A stretch of DNA of 64,000 nt, from NCBI GenBank assembly GCA_015231825.1, contig JADGAV010000017.1:28369-92368 (forward strand), read 5' to 3'. A program made the position numbers and the translations under genes. The stretch is from SAR324 cluster bacterium (lineage in GTDB: Bacteria; SAR324; NAC60-12). Positions 16,378 through 26,253 of this stretch are shown here, one piece after another. The notes beneath the pieces were generated by a model. That model was given only the letters and a program-made list of their open reading frames with translations. It made no database searches and had not been told where the DNA came from. How positions within the stretch are numbered: position 1 is the first letter of the stretch; each line of letters opens with the position of its first letter.

Positions 16378-17760
16378 CTATTTCAAAGTTTGCACAATCT
16401 CACTTTTCACCGCTTCAGTTGTCGCTGGCAGGATGCGTTTGCGAATTTGCTGCTTTTCCAAACTTGCCAATGACGGTGGCAAAGTCGGCATTACCTCAAT
16501 AGCTGCCTTCACTGCATCACCAAACTTTGCAGGGTGAGCAGTTGCCAGGCAAATCGTAGGAAATTCCGATTTTTCTTGTTGAGCAATGCGAACTCCAACT
16601 GCCGTGTGGGGGTCTAGCACATACTGATATTTGTAATGATATTCACGAATCGTAGCCAGTGTTTCTTCTTCGGAAACTGCACCAGATGACATTTCTGCTT
16701 GAGCTTTTTCTAAGAGAACTCCTTTTACACTCAACATTCCTGTGGAGTGGAAAACCTCCATCCAGTCTTTCAATTGGATAGAATTCTCCCCGCTCAAATA
16801 ATAGAGAAATCTCTCAAAATTGCTTGAAATCTGAATATCCATCGAAGGACTGAAGCTCGGTTTGACTCCATGCTGATGATATTCTCCCTTGCTGAAAAAT
16901 CGATGCAATATATCATTTTGATTGGTCGCAGCTGTCAGCTTGGCGATGGGCAGTCCCATTTTCTTTGCATAATACCCAGCAAGAATATCCCCAAAATTTC
17001 CTGTCGGAACACAAAAATTAACAGGGCTTTCACAATCCGGCTGCACCCTAAAATACGCGTAAAAATAATAAACAATTTGCGCTAAAATACGTGCCCAATT
17101 GATCGAATTGACCGCCCCCAAATGATATTTCTGTTTAAATTCGAGATTGTTAAACAAGTCCTTGACTATTCCCTGCGCATCGTCAAATGACCCTTCCACA
17201 GCAAGATTATGGATATTTGAATCGAGCACAGTGGTCATTTGAAGTTCTTGAATGGGACTGACCCGTCCATTGGGATACAGCATAAAGACTTCCACATTCT
17301 TTTTGCCCCGCAAACCATAAATTGCCGCGCTTCCTGTATCTCCCGAAGTTGCTCCTGCTATGGTTAAAAAACCATTATTTTTCTCTAGAAAATACTCGAA
17401 CAAATTACCCAAAAACTGAAGTGCAATATCTTTGAAGGCAAAAGTAGGCCCATGAAAAAGTTCCGCAATATAGGAATTTCCAATTGAAACAACCGGGGTA
17501 ATTTCAGGATGATTAAAAGAGGAATAGCTTCTTTGAATGAGTTCTTTCAGATCTGTCTGAGGGATCTCATCTTCTATGAAATGAGACATAAGCGTCCAAC
17601 TCAATTCAGGGAAAGAATAGCGGCTCCATTTTTTAAAATTTTTTTGAACCTGGGGAATGCATTCTGGAACCAGCAGACCGCCATCATCGGCCAATCCCAT
17701 CATTACGGCCTCTTCGAATGAAAGACCCTGAATCATTCCGCGTGTGCTTTTATGTTTCAT
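16378..17760 (-). CDS. thrC: Threonine synthase
   Basis: 460 residues, the length of the class I enzyme of E. coli type. It converts O-phosphohomoserine to threonine with pyridoxal phosphate. The PLP lysine is K110 in FHGPTFAFKDIALQFLGN. Other blocks are GATSGDTGSAAIYGL, YPNGRVSPIQELQMTT and VPTGNFGDILAGYYAKKMG, all standard. The gene is followed by a 140-base gap before the toroid-protein start and has a 137-base upstream region facing the exported-protein gene. A short imperfect hairpin at 16339-16359 lies in the downstream gap but has no U-tract on the relevant strand. Confidence 0.95.
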   Translation of the reverse strand: MKHKSTRGMIQGLSFEEAVMMGLADDGGLLVPECIPQVQKNFKKWSRYSFPELSWTLMSHFIEDEIPQTDLKELIQRSYSSFNHPEITPVVSIGNSYIAELFHGPTFAFKDIALQFLGNLFEYFLEKNNGFLTIAGATSGDTGSAAIYGLRGKKNVEVFMLYPNGRVSPIQELQMTTVLDSNIHNLAVEGSFDDAQGIVKDLFNNLEFKQKYHLGAVNSINWARILAQIVYYFYAYFRVQPDCESPVNFCVPTGNFGDILAGYYAKKMGLPIAKLTAATNQNDILHRFFSKGEYHQHGVKPSFSPSMDIQISSNFERFLYYLSGENSIQLKDWMEVFHSTGMLSVKGVLLEKAQAEMSSGAVSEEETLATIREYHYKYQYVLDPHTAVGVRIAQQEKSEFPTICLATAHPAKFGDAVKAAIEVMPTLPPSLASLEKQQIRKRILPATTEAVKSEIVQTLK

Positions 17761-17960
17761 TCAATACTATTTAATCAAGACAGGAGTGTGGAAATTTATC
17801 AACTTGATCTTTCTCTTTACAAATAGTGTGCTCAACTCAAAAGTCAGAGCGGTGAGTGAGGAAATATGAACTTTTGATTTCCTTCCCATAAAGGTCTATG
17901 GCCAATCTGCTCTTTCAAATCCATGTATTTCAATTCAAAACCAAAGCTCTCACAAGGCCC

Positions 17961-18503
17961 ATGTCAGCTGCATTCCAGAAACTAACCTGCCTCTTATTTT
18001 TTTCTGTCTCAGCGAGTTGCCCAATCTATGCTGTATCATTACTTCCAGAGATTCAAGCCTACCATAGTTTGGGCAACCGAGACAGCAACTATAGCACACT
18101 AGCGGGCGGTCTTGCTATTCAATTATCGATCAGGCAGCTTGGCCCCGATCGCTGGCTGCATTTGCTTGGCTTGTTCAGTCCCGAGCAAGTAGGGTCTGCC
18201 AGAGGAAAAGCTGGAGGCTGGATATTTCATTCTGATGGAAAAGGAATAGAAATCGGAATTTACGATCAAAAGCGTTTAATAGGAGCTTTCAAAGGAGCAG
18301 CCGTATCCATCCGCCATTTGGAATGGGATGAGACTCACTTAGGCAATAAAATCGGAAAGATCTCCTCCGATGTGATTCACCTGGGATGGACAGCCGGGTC
18401 TACACTCATGTTTCTCATGGGAGTGGATCTCGCTACCCTCAGTACCCCTGAAGGAACTTTAACAGAACTGCAATTCGCTCTCGGGGGCCGTATCGCCTTT
18501 TGA
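17961..18503 (+). CDS. Small exported protein, probable outer-membrane barrel
   Basis: 180 residues from the ATG that begins a good signal peptide (FQKLTCLLFFSVSASCPIYA, cleaved near residue 20). An in-frame ATG at 17898 adds 21 residues before that signal and is less likely. The mature part has alternating beta-strand patterns, many Gly/Ser residues, and ends in Phe (LQFALGGRIAF), the C-terminal signature of outer-membrane beta barrels. I recognise no family. The neighbour on the left is thrC, divergent; the neighbour on the right is the converging coiled-coil gene, so it is probably monocistronic. Confidence 0.55.
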   Translation: MSAAFQKLTCLLFFSVSASCPIYAVSLLPEIQAYHSLGNRDSNYSTLAGGLAIQLSIRQLGPDRWLHLLGLFSPEQVGSARGKAGGWIFHSDGKGIEIGIYDQKRLIGAFKGAAVSIRHLEWDETHLGNKIGKISSDVIHLGWTAGSTLMFLMGVDLATLSTPEGTLTELQFALGGRIAF

Positions 18504-18516
18504 ATCAAAATTGTTA

Positions 18517-20988
18517 TCAGGCTAAAAAAGGCACCAATGCATGCAGTTTTTCTTTGTCATCGTCAGTGACAATATGATCCATCTTCATTAAATTGACGAT
18601 CTCCATATTTTCTTCTGGATTGAGGACTGTCGTTTCTTCGTACCCCAACATCATCTGCAGCAATCGTTTGAATATCACTTTGGGCGTTTCCAGGTATTTT
18701 GTCGAAATTTTCAAATAAAGTTCGACTCCCAATAGCTTTTCGATTTTTTTTGTTTCCTTGTTGTAAGGAATCTGAACCCCATTGGCATCAAAGTATCCGT
18801 GGGGTAGAAACTTTACTTTGACAAAACTTAGAAAAAAATCCATGGCCGACTGACTTTCAGAAAGCTCTGCCATCCACAACAATTCAGTGAATGGAGACTC
18901 AGGATCATATTCCAGTTCGAGTCGTTCCAGGAAATTAAAAAAGGCATGAGGACGCTCTATTACCTCCAATATCGAGAGAAGGCGTTCACTTCCAATAGTT
19001 TTACAAGCTTTTTTCAAATCATCCATTGTTTGCGGCAAAAATGGATCAAATACGCTTGAGGCTTTTTTCTGAACCTTTTTTTCTGGAATCGGCAGATCCG
19101 ACGGCAAAGATTTTTTCTGCGGAACAACAATATCCTGATGCTCCAATGATTCTTCAGGTTTCATGTCTTCTTCAGAGGTTTCCTTAATTTTTCCCTGAGA
19201 GACCTGTTTTGTTTCAACAGCTTTTTGTTCCTTCAATTTCTCCTGGATATTTCTTTCTTCAATTCTCTTTTTTACAGGTGCAATATAGGCATTGAATTCC
19301 TCTTCAAAACGACGTTCCTCCTTGAGACCGACGAGCAAAATGTCTTCAATATACCAATGCAGATATTGGACAGACATCCAAAGGTCCTGCAACTTTTTAG
19401 GAGAACTCTGACCCTTGGATTTCAATATTTTCAAAATTTGCTCCGCATTCAGCTTAGCTTCTTCTTCTGTAGAAGCACTGAAATCGATTTGCTGATAGGC
19501 AGAGTCAACTGTTTTCAATTCTTTAACCAGTAGTTCAAAATTGTAACTGATGTTGTGAAGATAGATCGCTGCAGTCGATAGCTCAGCCCGATCCTCATAG
19601 GCTTCTTTTAAAAATTGTTGAATCATTGAAGGAGAAAGCTTTTCTTCTTTTGAAGTTTGCTCCATTTTCGCCAATAACTTGTGATCATATTTCGTGATTG
19701 CCTTTTTGGCTTCTTCCAATTCTTTGAACGCCGAAAAAATAACATCTTCCACCGCTTTTTGAAAAAGGGTTGCTTTCTTGAGAGCCAGCTGCAATTGTTG
19801 AGAATCTGCCTTTCGGGCTTCTGCAAATTTGATGCTTTTTGAAAGTAAATTGTGAGCCGTTTCAATGGCACGCGGGAGAAATTGAGGGGTCAATTCACTT
19901 TTTAAAGAGAGTTGGTATATTTTTCCGAAAGATATTGAAAGATTGGCCAAAACCGAACTGACAGCGAGCAGACTTTGATTGATACGAGAAAAGTTATTGG
20001 AAAAAAAGTCCAATTGCTTCTTTTCGAACTGGATCACTTTAGCAAATTCTTGCACGGCTGAAAGAGCGGAATGATTGTTGAGGGAAGTTTGAAGATGATG
20101 CTGTCGCTCCAGCAAAACTCTCGAAGCTTCCAACTGTATGTGAATCGTGCTCATCCGTGCATGCAGATCATTGGTAGTGGTCTCGCTGAAATGCAGAGCA
20201 TCTTTCAGTATCAGAGAATCCGTGTTTGAGCGATAGCGTTGAATCTTATTTTCAAGATGATGCAGTTCCTTCAAGATTTGATCGATTCCTTCAATATTTA
20301 AGGATTTGAGAATATTATTAGTTGCTTTTCGATCAATGTGGAGTCTATCGATTAGTCTATGAAAGTCACTTGCCTGTTTGAAGTACCGATTAATAATTTT
20401 CAGCTCTTCCTGAGAGTGCTGATGGGAAAGCGTTTCCAGATTTTTAAATTTCAGTATTGACGCAGCCAGAGGAGCAATCTTTTCATACATTTTATGGACG
20501 ATCGGTTTGAGCTGCTGATTGTGAGTGAGCGTATAGGGGACATAAACTGGAGCCACCTGCTGAGTAAACGCCTGGTGAATCTCCCGAATTTTCTTCCAGG
20601 ATAGTACGACTGATTGCTGCAGCCGAAATCCACGAGGTTCATAATCGTAGAATCCATTTTCAATGGATAAATTGATGCAAAACGATAAATTCCGAATCGT
20701 ATGCATTATTTGAAGAAACTGTTCTCTGTAAAGTTGAAAATGATGCTCACTTCGACAATTTTCAATCAATTGGCTAAACATTCGATTGACTTCTGCTAAT
20801 CCTTGCAGCACATTAGTCTGGACATCGTGTGGCAGGATCAGTTGGTTTTCTTTTTTCAGAAGGCTTTTGACAAATAAATTGGTCTGCTGAACTTCTTTCT
20901 GAGCTTCCTGAACAGGAAAAGGTAATTTCCTCTGCCCCTGAACATTTGTCTGCAGCTGTCGCAAGCTGTTAAGAATTTTATCCACCAA
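18517..20988 (-). CDS. Large coiled-coil/helical protein of unknown function
   Basis: 823 residues, almost entirely predicted helical. Long Gln/Leu/Lys/Glu heptad-like stretches cover about residues 1-560, a charged Lys/Glu/Pro linker follows (about 565-650, with EEDMKPEESLE and IPEKKVQKKAS), and a compact alpha domain ends the protein (about 655-823, TMDDLKKACKTIGSERLLSILEVIE...). There is no signal peptide or membrane segment, so it is likely cytoplasmic. The start is non-ATG: TTG at 20988 or GTG three bases later, behind a GAGAGG ribosome site. I do not recognise it. It is divergent from dxs with a 99-base gap that must hold both promoters. Confidence 0.6.
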   Translation of the reverse strand: MVDKILNSLRQLQTNVQGQRKLPFPVQEAQKEVQQTNLFVKSLLKKENQLILPHDVQTNVLQGLAEVNRMFSQLIENCRSEHHFQLYREQFLQIMHTIRNLSFCINLSIENGFYDYEPRGFRLQQSVVLSWKKIREIHQAFTQQVAPVYVPYTLTHNQQLKPIVHKMYEKIAPLAASILKFKNLETLSHQHSQEELKIINRYFKQASDFHRLIDRLHIDRKATNNILKSLNIEGIDQILKELHHLENKIQRYRSNTDSLILKDALHFSETTTNDLHARMSTIHIQLEASRVLLERQHHLQTSLNNHSALSAVQEFAKVIQFEKKQLDFFSNNFSRINQSLLAVSSVLANLSISFGKIYQLSLKSELTPQFLPRAIETAHNLLSKSIKFAEARKADSQQLQLALKKATLFQKAVEDVIFSAFKELEEAKKAITKYDHKLLAKMEQTSKEEKLSPSMIQQFLKEAYEDRAELSTAAIYLHNISYNFELLVKELKTVDSAYQQIDFSASTEEEAKLNAEQILKILKSKGQSSPKKLQDLWMSVQYLHWYIEDILLVGLKEERRFEEEFNAYIAPVKKRIEERNIQEKLKEQKAVETKQVSQGKIKETSEEDMKPEESLEHQDIVVPQKKSLPSDLPIPEKKVQKKASSVFDPFLPQTMDDLKKACKTIGSERLLSILEVIERPHAFFNFLERLELEYDPESPFTELLWMAELSESQSAMDFFLSFVKVKFLPHGYFDANGVQIPYNKETKKIEKLLGVELYLKISTKYLETPKVIFKRLLQMMLGYEETTVLNPEENMEIVNLMKMDHIVTDDDKEKLHALVPFLA

Positions 20989-21087
20989 GGTTTACCTCTC
21001 TTTCAGAAAGGTGTATAAAATGATCTGCAAAGAAATTCAATATCCCCACTGGTTTTGAACTCAACTGAATGTATCTTTTTTTAACTT

Positions 21088-23043
21088 ATGCAAAAGAACT
21101 TACTAGACTCTATCATTCATCCTCACCAAATTCATCATTTAACTCTTGAGGAATTAAATCAGTTGGCCCAGGAATGTCGTCAGCGGATTATAGAGGTAAC
21201 CAGCAAAACAGGCGGTCATTTGGCTTCATCGCTAGGATCTATTGAAATTACGATTGCTCTTTTCAAACTCTTCGATTTTAGAACAGACCGAATTGTCTGG
21301 GATGTCGGTCATCAAGCCTATGCCCACAAATTACTGACCGGAAGGAACGCTCGCTTTGAAACCCTAACGCAAAGAGGAGGAATAAAAAAGTTTCTTTCCC
21401 CTTCAGAAAGTTCCTTCGATCATTTTGGTGCAGGTCATGCCTCAACCTCTCTTTCAGCCGTGTTAGGTATGGCCGTTGGTCGCGATTTAAACCACCAGAA
21501 GCACCATACCATTGCTGTCATTGGAGATGGTGGACTTACAGGAGGATTAGCTTTTGAAGCCCTCAACCACAACGGTTACCTGGGCAAAAACATGATCATG
21601 ATTCTGAGCGACAATGGCATGAGCATCGATCCCAACGTTGGTGCCTTATCAAAAGTCATCACGAGGGTAACTTCTTCAAAATCATTCAATCGTCTGCGTG
21701 ATGAGGCTTACGAACTGGCTGGAAAAGTTCCTTTCAGTGAAATTGTTCGTGCCGGTTTCCACAAAATCGAATCATCTTTAAAAGCGTTCCTCATTCCAGG
21801 GATGCTCTTCGAACAACTGGGATGGCGCTATTTCGGACCTGTTGATGGACACAGCATCCCGGATTTACTTGAAATTCTCAGTCATGCCAAAGATATAAAA
21901 GGCCCCATCGTCATTCACGCACTGACTCAAAAAGGAAAAGGCTATTCCTTTGCAGAAAATGATGCCTTCAAATATCACGGTGTCACTCCTTTTGTGGCTG
22001 AAAGTGGTGAATTCATTAAAAAAGCGAGCACAAACCCCGACGAAATGAGCTATTCTAAAGTTTTTGGGAAAAAACTGGAAGAACTGATGGATCGGGACCC
22101 GAAGGTCATCGGGATCAGCCCTGCCATGCTGAGCGGTTCCGAAATTTTTCACTTGCTTGACAAATACCCGGACAGAATTTTTGATGTTGGTATTGCTGAA
22201 GGCCATTCAGTGACATTTGCAGCAGGGATTGCAACCACTGGTCTTAAACCTTTTGTTGTGATTTATTCCACCTTCCTGCAACGTGCAATCGATCATGTTC
22301 TTCACGATGTTGCCATCCAAAAACTGCCTGTGCGTTTTATGATTGATCGCGGCGGTTTAGTAGGTCCGGATGGTCCCACCCATCAAGGAGTTTATGATTT
22401 AACGTACCTGCGCATGATCCCTGGAATGATGATCATGGCTCCTAAAAACGGGGCGGAATTGAAATCGATGATCGAATTTGCCTATCAATATGAAGATGGA
22501 CCTTGTGCTATCCGCTACCCGAGAGGAAACACTGAACAATCGAATGATTCTGAGAAAGTGTCAATCGAGAAAGGAAAAGCAGAAATCCTGCAGGATGGTC
22601 ACGACATCGCACTTTTTGCAATTGGAATTATGGTTAAAACAGCATCGGCCGTAGCTAAACTTCTTGAAAAAAGGGGCTTTTCGGTTGCAGTCATCAATGC
22701 TCGTTTTGTAAAACCTCTCGATACTGATGTGATTCGCAAATATGGATCAAAGGCCGAACTCATTGTCTCCTTTGAGGAAAACACCATCCACGGGGGCTTT
22801 GGCAGTGCAATTCTCGAAAAGTTAAGTGAGCACAGTCTTCGTCCTTTGACTTTAACATTCGGAATCCCGGATCAATTCATCACACAAGGAAGTCCTGATC
22901 AACAAAGAGAAGACGCGGGTCTGAGTGTAACACTAGTGCTCGAAGCGATCCTAAAAAAATTGGAAAATTCTACACAAAAAACTAAATTGCCGCGGCGTTC
23001 CCAAAAACAAAAAAATGTATCTGCCGGCAACATAAAAACCTAG
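21088..23043 (+). CDS. dxs: 1-deoxy-D-xylulose-5-phosphate synthase
   Basis: 651 residues. Catalyses the thiamine-diphosphate-dependent condensation of pyruvate and glyceraldehyde 3-phosphate, the first step of the MEP isoprenoid pathway. Visible landmarks are DVGHQAYAHKLLTGR, HFGAGHASTSLSAVLGMA, the ThDP/metal motif IGDGGLTGGLAFEALNHNG through ILSDNGMSI, the transketolase central block DVGIAEGHSVTFAAG, YSTFLQRAIDHVLHDV, and IDRGGLVGPDGPTHQG. The C-terminal 25 residues are a basic Gln/Lys-rich tail not typical of the family. The gene stands alone, divergent from the coiled-coil gene. Confidence 0.97.
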   Translation: MQKNLLDSIIHPHQIHHLTLEELNQLAQECRQRIIEVTSKTGGHLASSLGSIEITIALFKLFDFRTDRIVWDVGHQAYAHKLLTGRNARFETLTQRGGIKKFLSPSESSFDHFGAGHASTSLSAVLGMAVGRDLNHQKHHTIAVIGDGGLTGGLAFEALNHNGYLGKNMIMILSDNGMSIDPNVGALSKVITRVTSSKSFNRLRDEAYELAGKVPFSEIVRAGFHKIESSLKAFLIPGMLFEQLGWRYFGPVDGHSIPDLLEILSHAKDIKGPIVIHALTQKGKGYSFAENDAFKYHGVTPFVAESGEFIKKASTNPDEMSYSKVFGKKLEELMDRDPKVIGISPAMLSGSEIFHLLDKYPDRIFDVGIAEGHSVTFAAGIATTGLKPFVVIYSTFLQRAIDHVLHDVAIQKLPVRFMIDRGGLVGPDGPTHQGVYDLTYLRMIPGMMIMAPKNGAELKSMIEFAYQYEDGPCAIRYPRGNTEQSNDSEKVSIEKGKAEILQDGHDIALFAIGIMVKTASAVAKLLEKRGFSVAVINARFVKPLDTDVIRKYGSKAELIVSFEENTIHGGFGSAILEKLSEHSLRPLTLTFGIPDQFITQGSPDQQREDAGLSVTLVLEAILKKLENSTQKTKLPRRSQKQKNVSAGNIKT

Positions 23044-23170
23044 GATCCTCCACTTCTCAATTATCTTAGCAAACTTGGATTTACTTTTTTTCCAAATATT
23101 GATACTCCATGTATCTTCTATCATTCACCATTTGTCAATCCTAACTTCATATTTCATAGGGAAGTGAACC

Positions 23171-23479
23171 ATGTCTGAAGAATTACTAAATACGCTAGAA
23201 GAGAAAGTCCAAAACGCGGTAGAAATGATTGAACTTCTTAAATCGGAACTGGAAGACGCAGGACCTTTGAGAGCACAAATTGCAGAATTGACTGAAGAAA
23301 ACAATTCCCTGAAAGAGGCCCGCTCTCAATGGGAAGAAAAATTGACAAGTTTGATCGGAAAATTTGAGCAATTGGAAGAAACTAGCGGGAATGATGCAGA
23401 TGACGATCATGACGACATCGAGTCTGACGACGATGGTGACTCAGATGCTGGTTCTGGAGAACACAGTTATTCTTCCTGA
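23171..23479 (+). CDS. ZapB-like coiled-coil protein with acidic tail
   Basis: 102 residues. The first 75 form a continuous coiled coil (NTLEEKVQNAVEMIELLKSEL... IAELTEENNSLKEARSQWEEKL) of the short ZapB-like type that supports FtsZ-ring assembly. The final 30 residues are an extreme Asp/Glu/Ser/Gly tail (DADDDHDDIESDDDGDSDAGSG). A GGGAAG ribosome site precedes the ATG. ZapB-like genes are often followed by zapA, but here an exported TPR protein follows, so the division role is only a suggestion from architecture. Confidence 0.5.
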   Translation: MSEELLNTLEEKVQNAVEMIELLKSELEDAGPLRAQIAELTEENNSLKEARSQWEEKLTSLIGKFEQLEETSGNDADDDHDDIESDDDGDSDAGSGEHSYSS

Positions 23480-23537
23480 TGTGCCTCATATTTGCTAAAT
23501 TGAAAAAATCACCTTTAATGGAGGCCCTGGTCGTTTC

Positions 23538-25169
23538 ATGACTGGATGGCAACGGTTTTTACCGACATTATGTGTGTGTGTTTTCTGTTTTTACAACGTT
23601 TCCTTAAGCTGGAGCGCACCACGTCCCAGCTTAGGAATTGTGCCATTTAAGATCATTTACCCTGCAAAAAGACTCGATTGGGCAGGTATTTTTCTGCAGG
23701 AAGAACTGACTCACCAACTCGTACTATCCCGCAAATTTTCGCTTCGATCTGCTGAAGCGATGCAACTTTGGTCTCAAAAGCAAAATCTCACCGAAAAAAA
23801 TTTGGATCTCAAGCAGATGAATCGATTGGGAGTTCAGAATCTGATTTTGGTCGAGATGCAAAAGGTTATCGAACACGCCTCATTTGATGGTGTCATCCTT
23901 TCAGTCGATCATCGCCAGGTGATAAATCGGACCCGTTTTCGCAGGATTTCATCATGGAAATCTCCTGACAAAGTAATTCTCGATCTTGTGAACGAGTTAG
24001 CAAAATCCACTCCAGTCCTTTCTGATTTTATTCCGTTTCCACAACATTACCAATGGGAAAGCTTGGAGGCGTTTTATCAGTGGAAGCTACTACCCGATAA
24101 AGCGAAAGGCTCGGAAGAATGGCTTGAGTACAAAGAAGATCTGGAAATCCTGTTGAGCCATTATCCAGATATAGCCCGGTTGATTTATCCTGAACTTGCG
24201 GCCATGTTGCTACTCGAAGGAACTCAACCGAACATCAATAATGCATTGTTAAATAAGGCAGAGACAGCAATTCGTGAAGCATTGCGGCTTGATCCGAAAA
24301 ACGATTTAAATCACGTATTATTAGCTCAAATATTCTATTACAAAAATGAAAAGCACTCTGCAAAATCAGAATCAGTAATCGCTTATGCGCACAACCCTCA
24401 AAACGCGATGGCAAGAATACTATATGGTTTAACCATCGGTCAAACTATTCAGGATGGAGAAAAATATATTCTTGAAGGACTGAATTCTAACCCTTTCTTA
24501 GTGGGGTTTCCCTCATTTGCAGGAAGAAACCTGACTTCTTACAAGACATTTTACCCAATTCTTTCATCTTGGACAGATACCAAAAATACTGTTCTAAAAC
24601 CGAACGAATACGAAGAATCAATGTCCGAGGGACAAAAGCAGTTTGAACAAAAAGATTGGGAGAAGGCCAAAAATAGCTTTGAACGTGCAGCTGCAAAAGA
24701 CACGGCAAAAATTGATCCAGTTCTTTATCTAGTCAGAATTTCTATCAATCAAAAAAAGTTTGATGAGGCACTGAAGTCACTCTCAGATTTAAAATCTCAA
24801 TTTCCAGAAAGCAGTCAGGCTTTTTTGTATACCGGCATCGTTCACGAACACCTCAAATCATACGAACAGGCAGAAATCAATTACCGTCAGGCACTTTTTA
24901 TAAAGTCAGATCACCCGCAAACGCTGCTCAGACTGGGAACGGTCCTCATTAAATCTCAGCGCTATGATCAAGCAGAAAATTATTTACAGACACTCGTGCG
25001 CAAGTATCCAAAATTTTCTACAGGATGGTGGAATTTGGGACTATTGTATTGGTCTCAAAAAAACTGGCAAAAGGCAAAAGAGACGCTTAAAGAAGCCTTG
25101 CGCTTGGATCCGAATAATCCTAAAATTCAAGACCTATTTAAAAAGGTTGAAGAAAATATCAAACAGTAA
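23538..25169 (+). CDS. Exported TPR protein with CsgG/TolB-like N-terminal domain
   Basis: 543 residues. Signal peptide at residues 1-27 (FLPTLCVCVFCFYNVSLSWSA). The next 130 residues (LGIVPFKIIYPAKRLDWAGIFLQEELTHQLVLSRKFSLRS...) resemble the nucleotide-free Rossmann-like domain of CsgG/TolB-N. At least six TPR motifs occupy about 235-540, the last ones textbook (YEQAEINYRQALFIKSDHPQTLLRLG; WQKAKETLKEALRLDPNN). Such proteins act as periplasmic scaffolds. It lies 41 bases upstream of lipA and 58 bases after the ZapB-like gene on the same strand. Specific partners are unknown. Confidence 0.7.
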   Translation: MTGWQRFLPTLCVCVFCFYNVSLSWSAPRPSLGIVPFKIIYPAKRLDWAGIFLQEELTHQLVLSRKFSLRSAEAMQLWSQKQNLTEKNLDLKQMNRLGVQNLILVEMQKVIEHASFDGVILSVDHRQVINRTRFRRISSWKSPDKVILDLVNELAKSTPVLSDFIPFPQHYQWESLEAFYQWKLLPDKAKGSEEWLEYKEDLEILLSHYPDIARLIYPELAAMLLLEGTQPNINNALLNKAETAIREALRLDPKNDLNHVLLAQIFYYKNEKHSAKSESVIAYAHNPQNAMARILYGLTIGQTIQDGEKYILEGLNSNPFLVGFPSFAGRNLTSYKTFYPILSSWTDTKNTVLKPNEYEESMSEGQKQFEQKDWEKAKNSFERAAAKDTAKIDPVLYLVRISINQKKFDEALKSLSDLKSQFPESSQAFLYTGIVHEHLKSYEQAEINYRQALFIKSDHPQTLLRLGTVLIKSQRYDQAENYLQTLVRKYPKFSTGWWNLGLLYWSQKNWQKAKETLKEALRLDPNNPKIQDLFKKVEENIKQ

Positions 25170-25210
25170 CTTTACATATTTTTCAAAATTCGATTTCTTT
25201 TTGGATTGAT

Positions 25211-26125
25211 ATGACGAATTTGGTACATGATCAAAAGACCATCTCTTCTAAGCCGGCTTGGCTTAAGGTCGGACTTCCCCGTGGAGAGAAATACAATTGG
25301 ATCAAAGATAAATCGGGAACTCTGCAGTTAAGCACAGTCTGTCAGGAAGCCCGCTGTCCTAATATTGGAGAATGTTGGCAGGGAGGAACGGCAACATTTA
25401 TGTTGATGGGTGACATCTGCACCCGCGGATGTCGATTTTGTTCAGTTAAAACCTCTCGCAATCCTCCAGATTTGGATTCAAATGAACCGCAAAAACTGGC
25501 AGATACGATTTCACAGATGAATCTGAATTACGTTGTTATTACCAGTGTTGATCGAGATGACTTACCAGATCAGGGAGCAGAACATATTGCGACATCAATC
25601 CGTGCTGTTAAATCGCGCAATCCCGATTTGCTTGTGGAAATGCTCATACCGGATTTTAGCGGGATTTCTTCTCATATACAAAAAGTTATCGATGCCAAAC
25701 CTGATGTGCTCGCGCACAATCTCGAAACCGTTGATCGATTGACTTCTGTAGTTAGAGATCCACGGGCAGGATATCAACAATCAATTGATGTACTCCTTTA
25801 CATCAAAAAACAAAACCCTAGGTTATATACAAAATCCTCTTTGATGTTGGGATTAGGAGAGGCTCGAGATGAGGTCATCACCGCTATGGAACAACTCTAC
25901 CATTGCGGTGTGAATTTTTTAACATTAGGACAATATTTACAGCCTAACTCAACAAAACTCCGGGTTTTCCGTTTTATTCACCCTGATGAATTTCGAGATC
26001 TTGAAGAAATTGGCAGGAAGATCGGCTTCGACTACGTTGCATCTGGCCCTTTGGTGCGGAGCTCTTATCGTGCAGCCGAGTTTTTCATAGAACGAAAAAT
26101 CAGTTTAAAAACAAAGGCCATCTGA
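25211..26125 (+). CDS. lipA: Lipoyl synthase
   Basis: 304 residues, a radical-SAM enzyme that inserts two sulfurs into octanoyl groups on lipoyl domains. Both clusters are visible: the auxiliary-cluster motif CX4CX5C (CQEARCPNIGEC, about residues 39-50) and the radical-SAM CX3CX2C (CTRGCRFC, about 69-76). The C-terminal RSSYRAAEFF includes the serine that ligates the auxiliary cluster. LipB, the octanoyl transferase usually found next to it, is not in the window. The gene follows the TPR gene by 41 bases and is followed by the trxA promoter region. Confidence 0.97.
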   Translation: MTNLVHDQKTISSKPAWLKVGLPRGEKYNWIKDKSGTLQLSTVCQEARCPNIGECWQGGTATFMLMGDICTRGCRFCSVKTSRNPPDLDSNEPQKLADTISQMNLNYVVITSVDRDDLPDQGAEHIATSIRAVKSRNPDLLVEMLIPDFSGISSHIQKVIDAKPDVLAHNLETVDRLTSVVRDPRAGYQQSIDVLLYIKKQNPRLYTKSSLMLGLGEARDEVITAMEQLYHCGVNFLTLGQYLQPNSTKLRVFRFIHPDEFRDLEEIGRKIGFDYVASGPLVRSSYRAAEFFIERKISLKTKAI

Positions 26126-26150
26126 ATATTTTTCATATTAACATAAACCA

Positions 26151-26179
26151 TTGATATAACTTAATAAATGTTTAATTAT
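26151..26179 (+). promoter_or_regulatory. Candidate sigma-70 promoter for trxA
   Basis: TTGATA (26151-26156) and AATTAT (26174-26179) are separated by 17 bases in the very AT-rich gap between lipA and trxA. The match to TTGACA/TATAAT is five and four of six. It would give a 5' leader of roughly 65-70 bases before the trxA start, which has a strong AAGGAG ribosome site. Confidence 0.35.
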
Positions 26180-26253
26180 CTTGCTAAGATTAATTTTGTA
26201 TTGTACAAGAAGCGGATAATTTAAGTAAGGAAAAATCAAATCAAGGAGATTAT

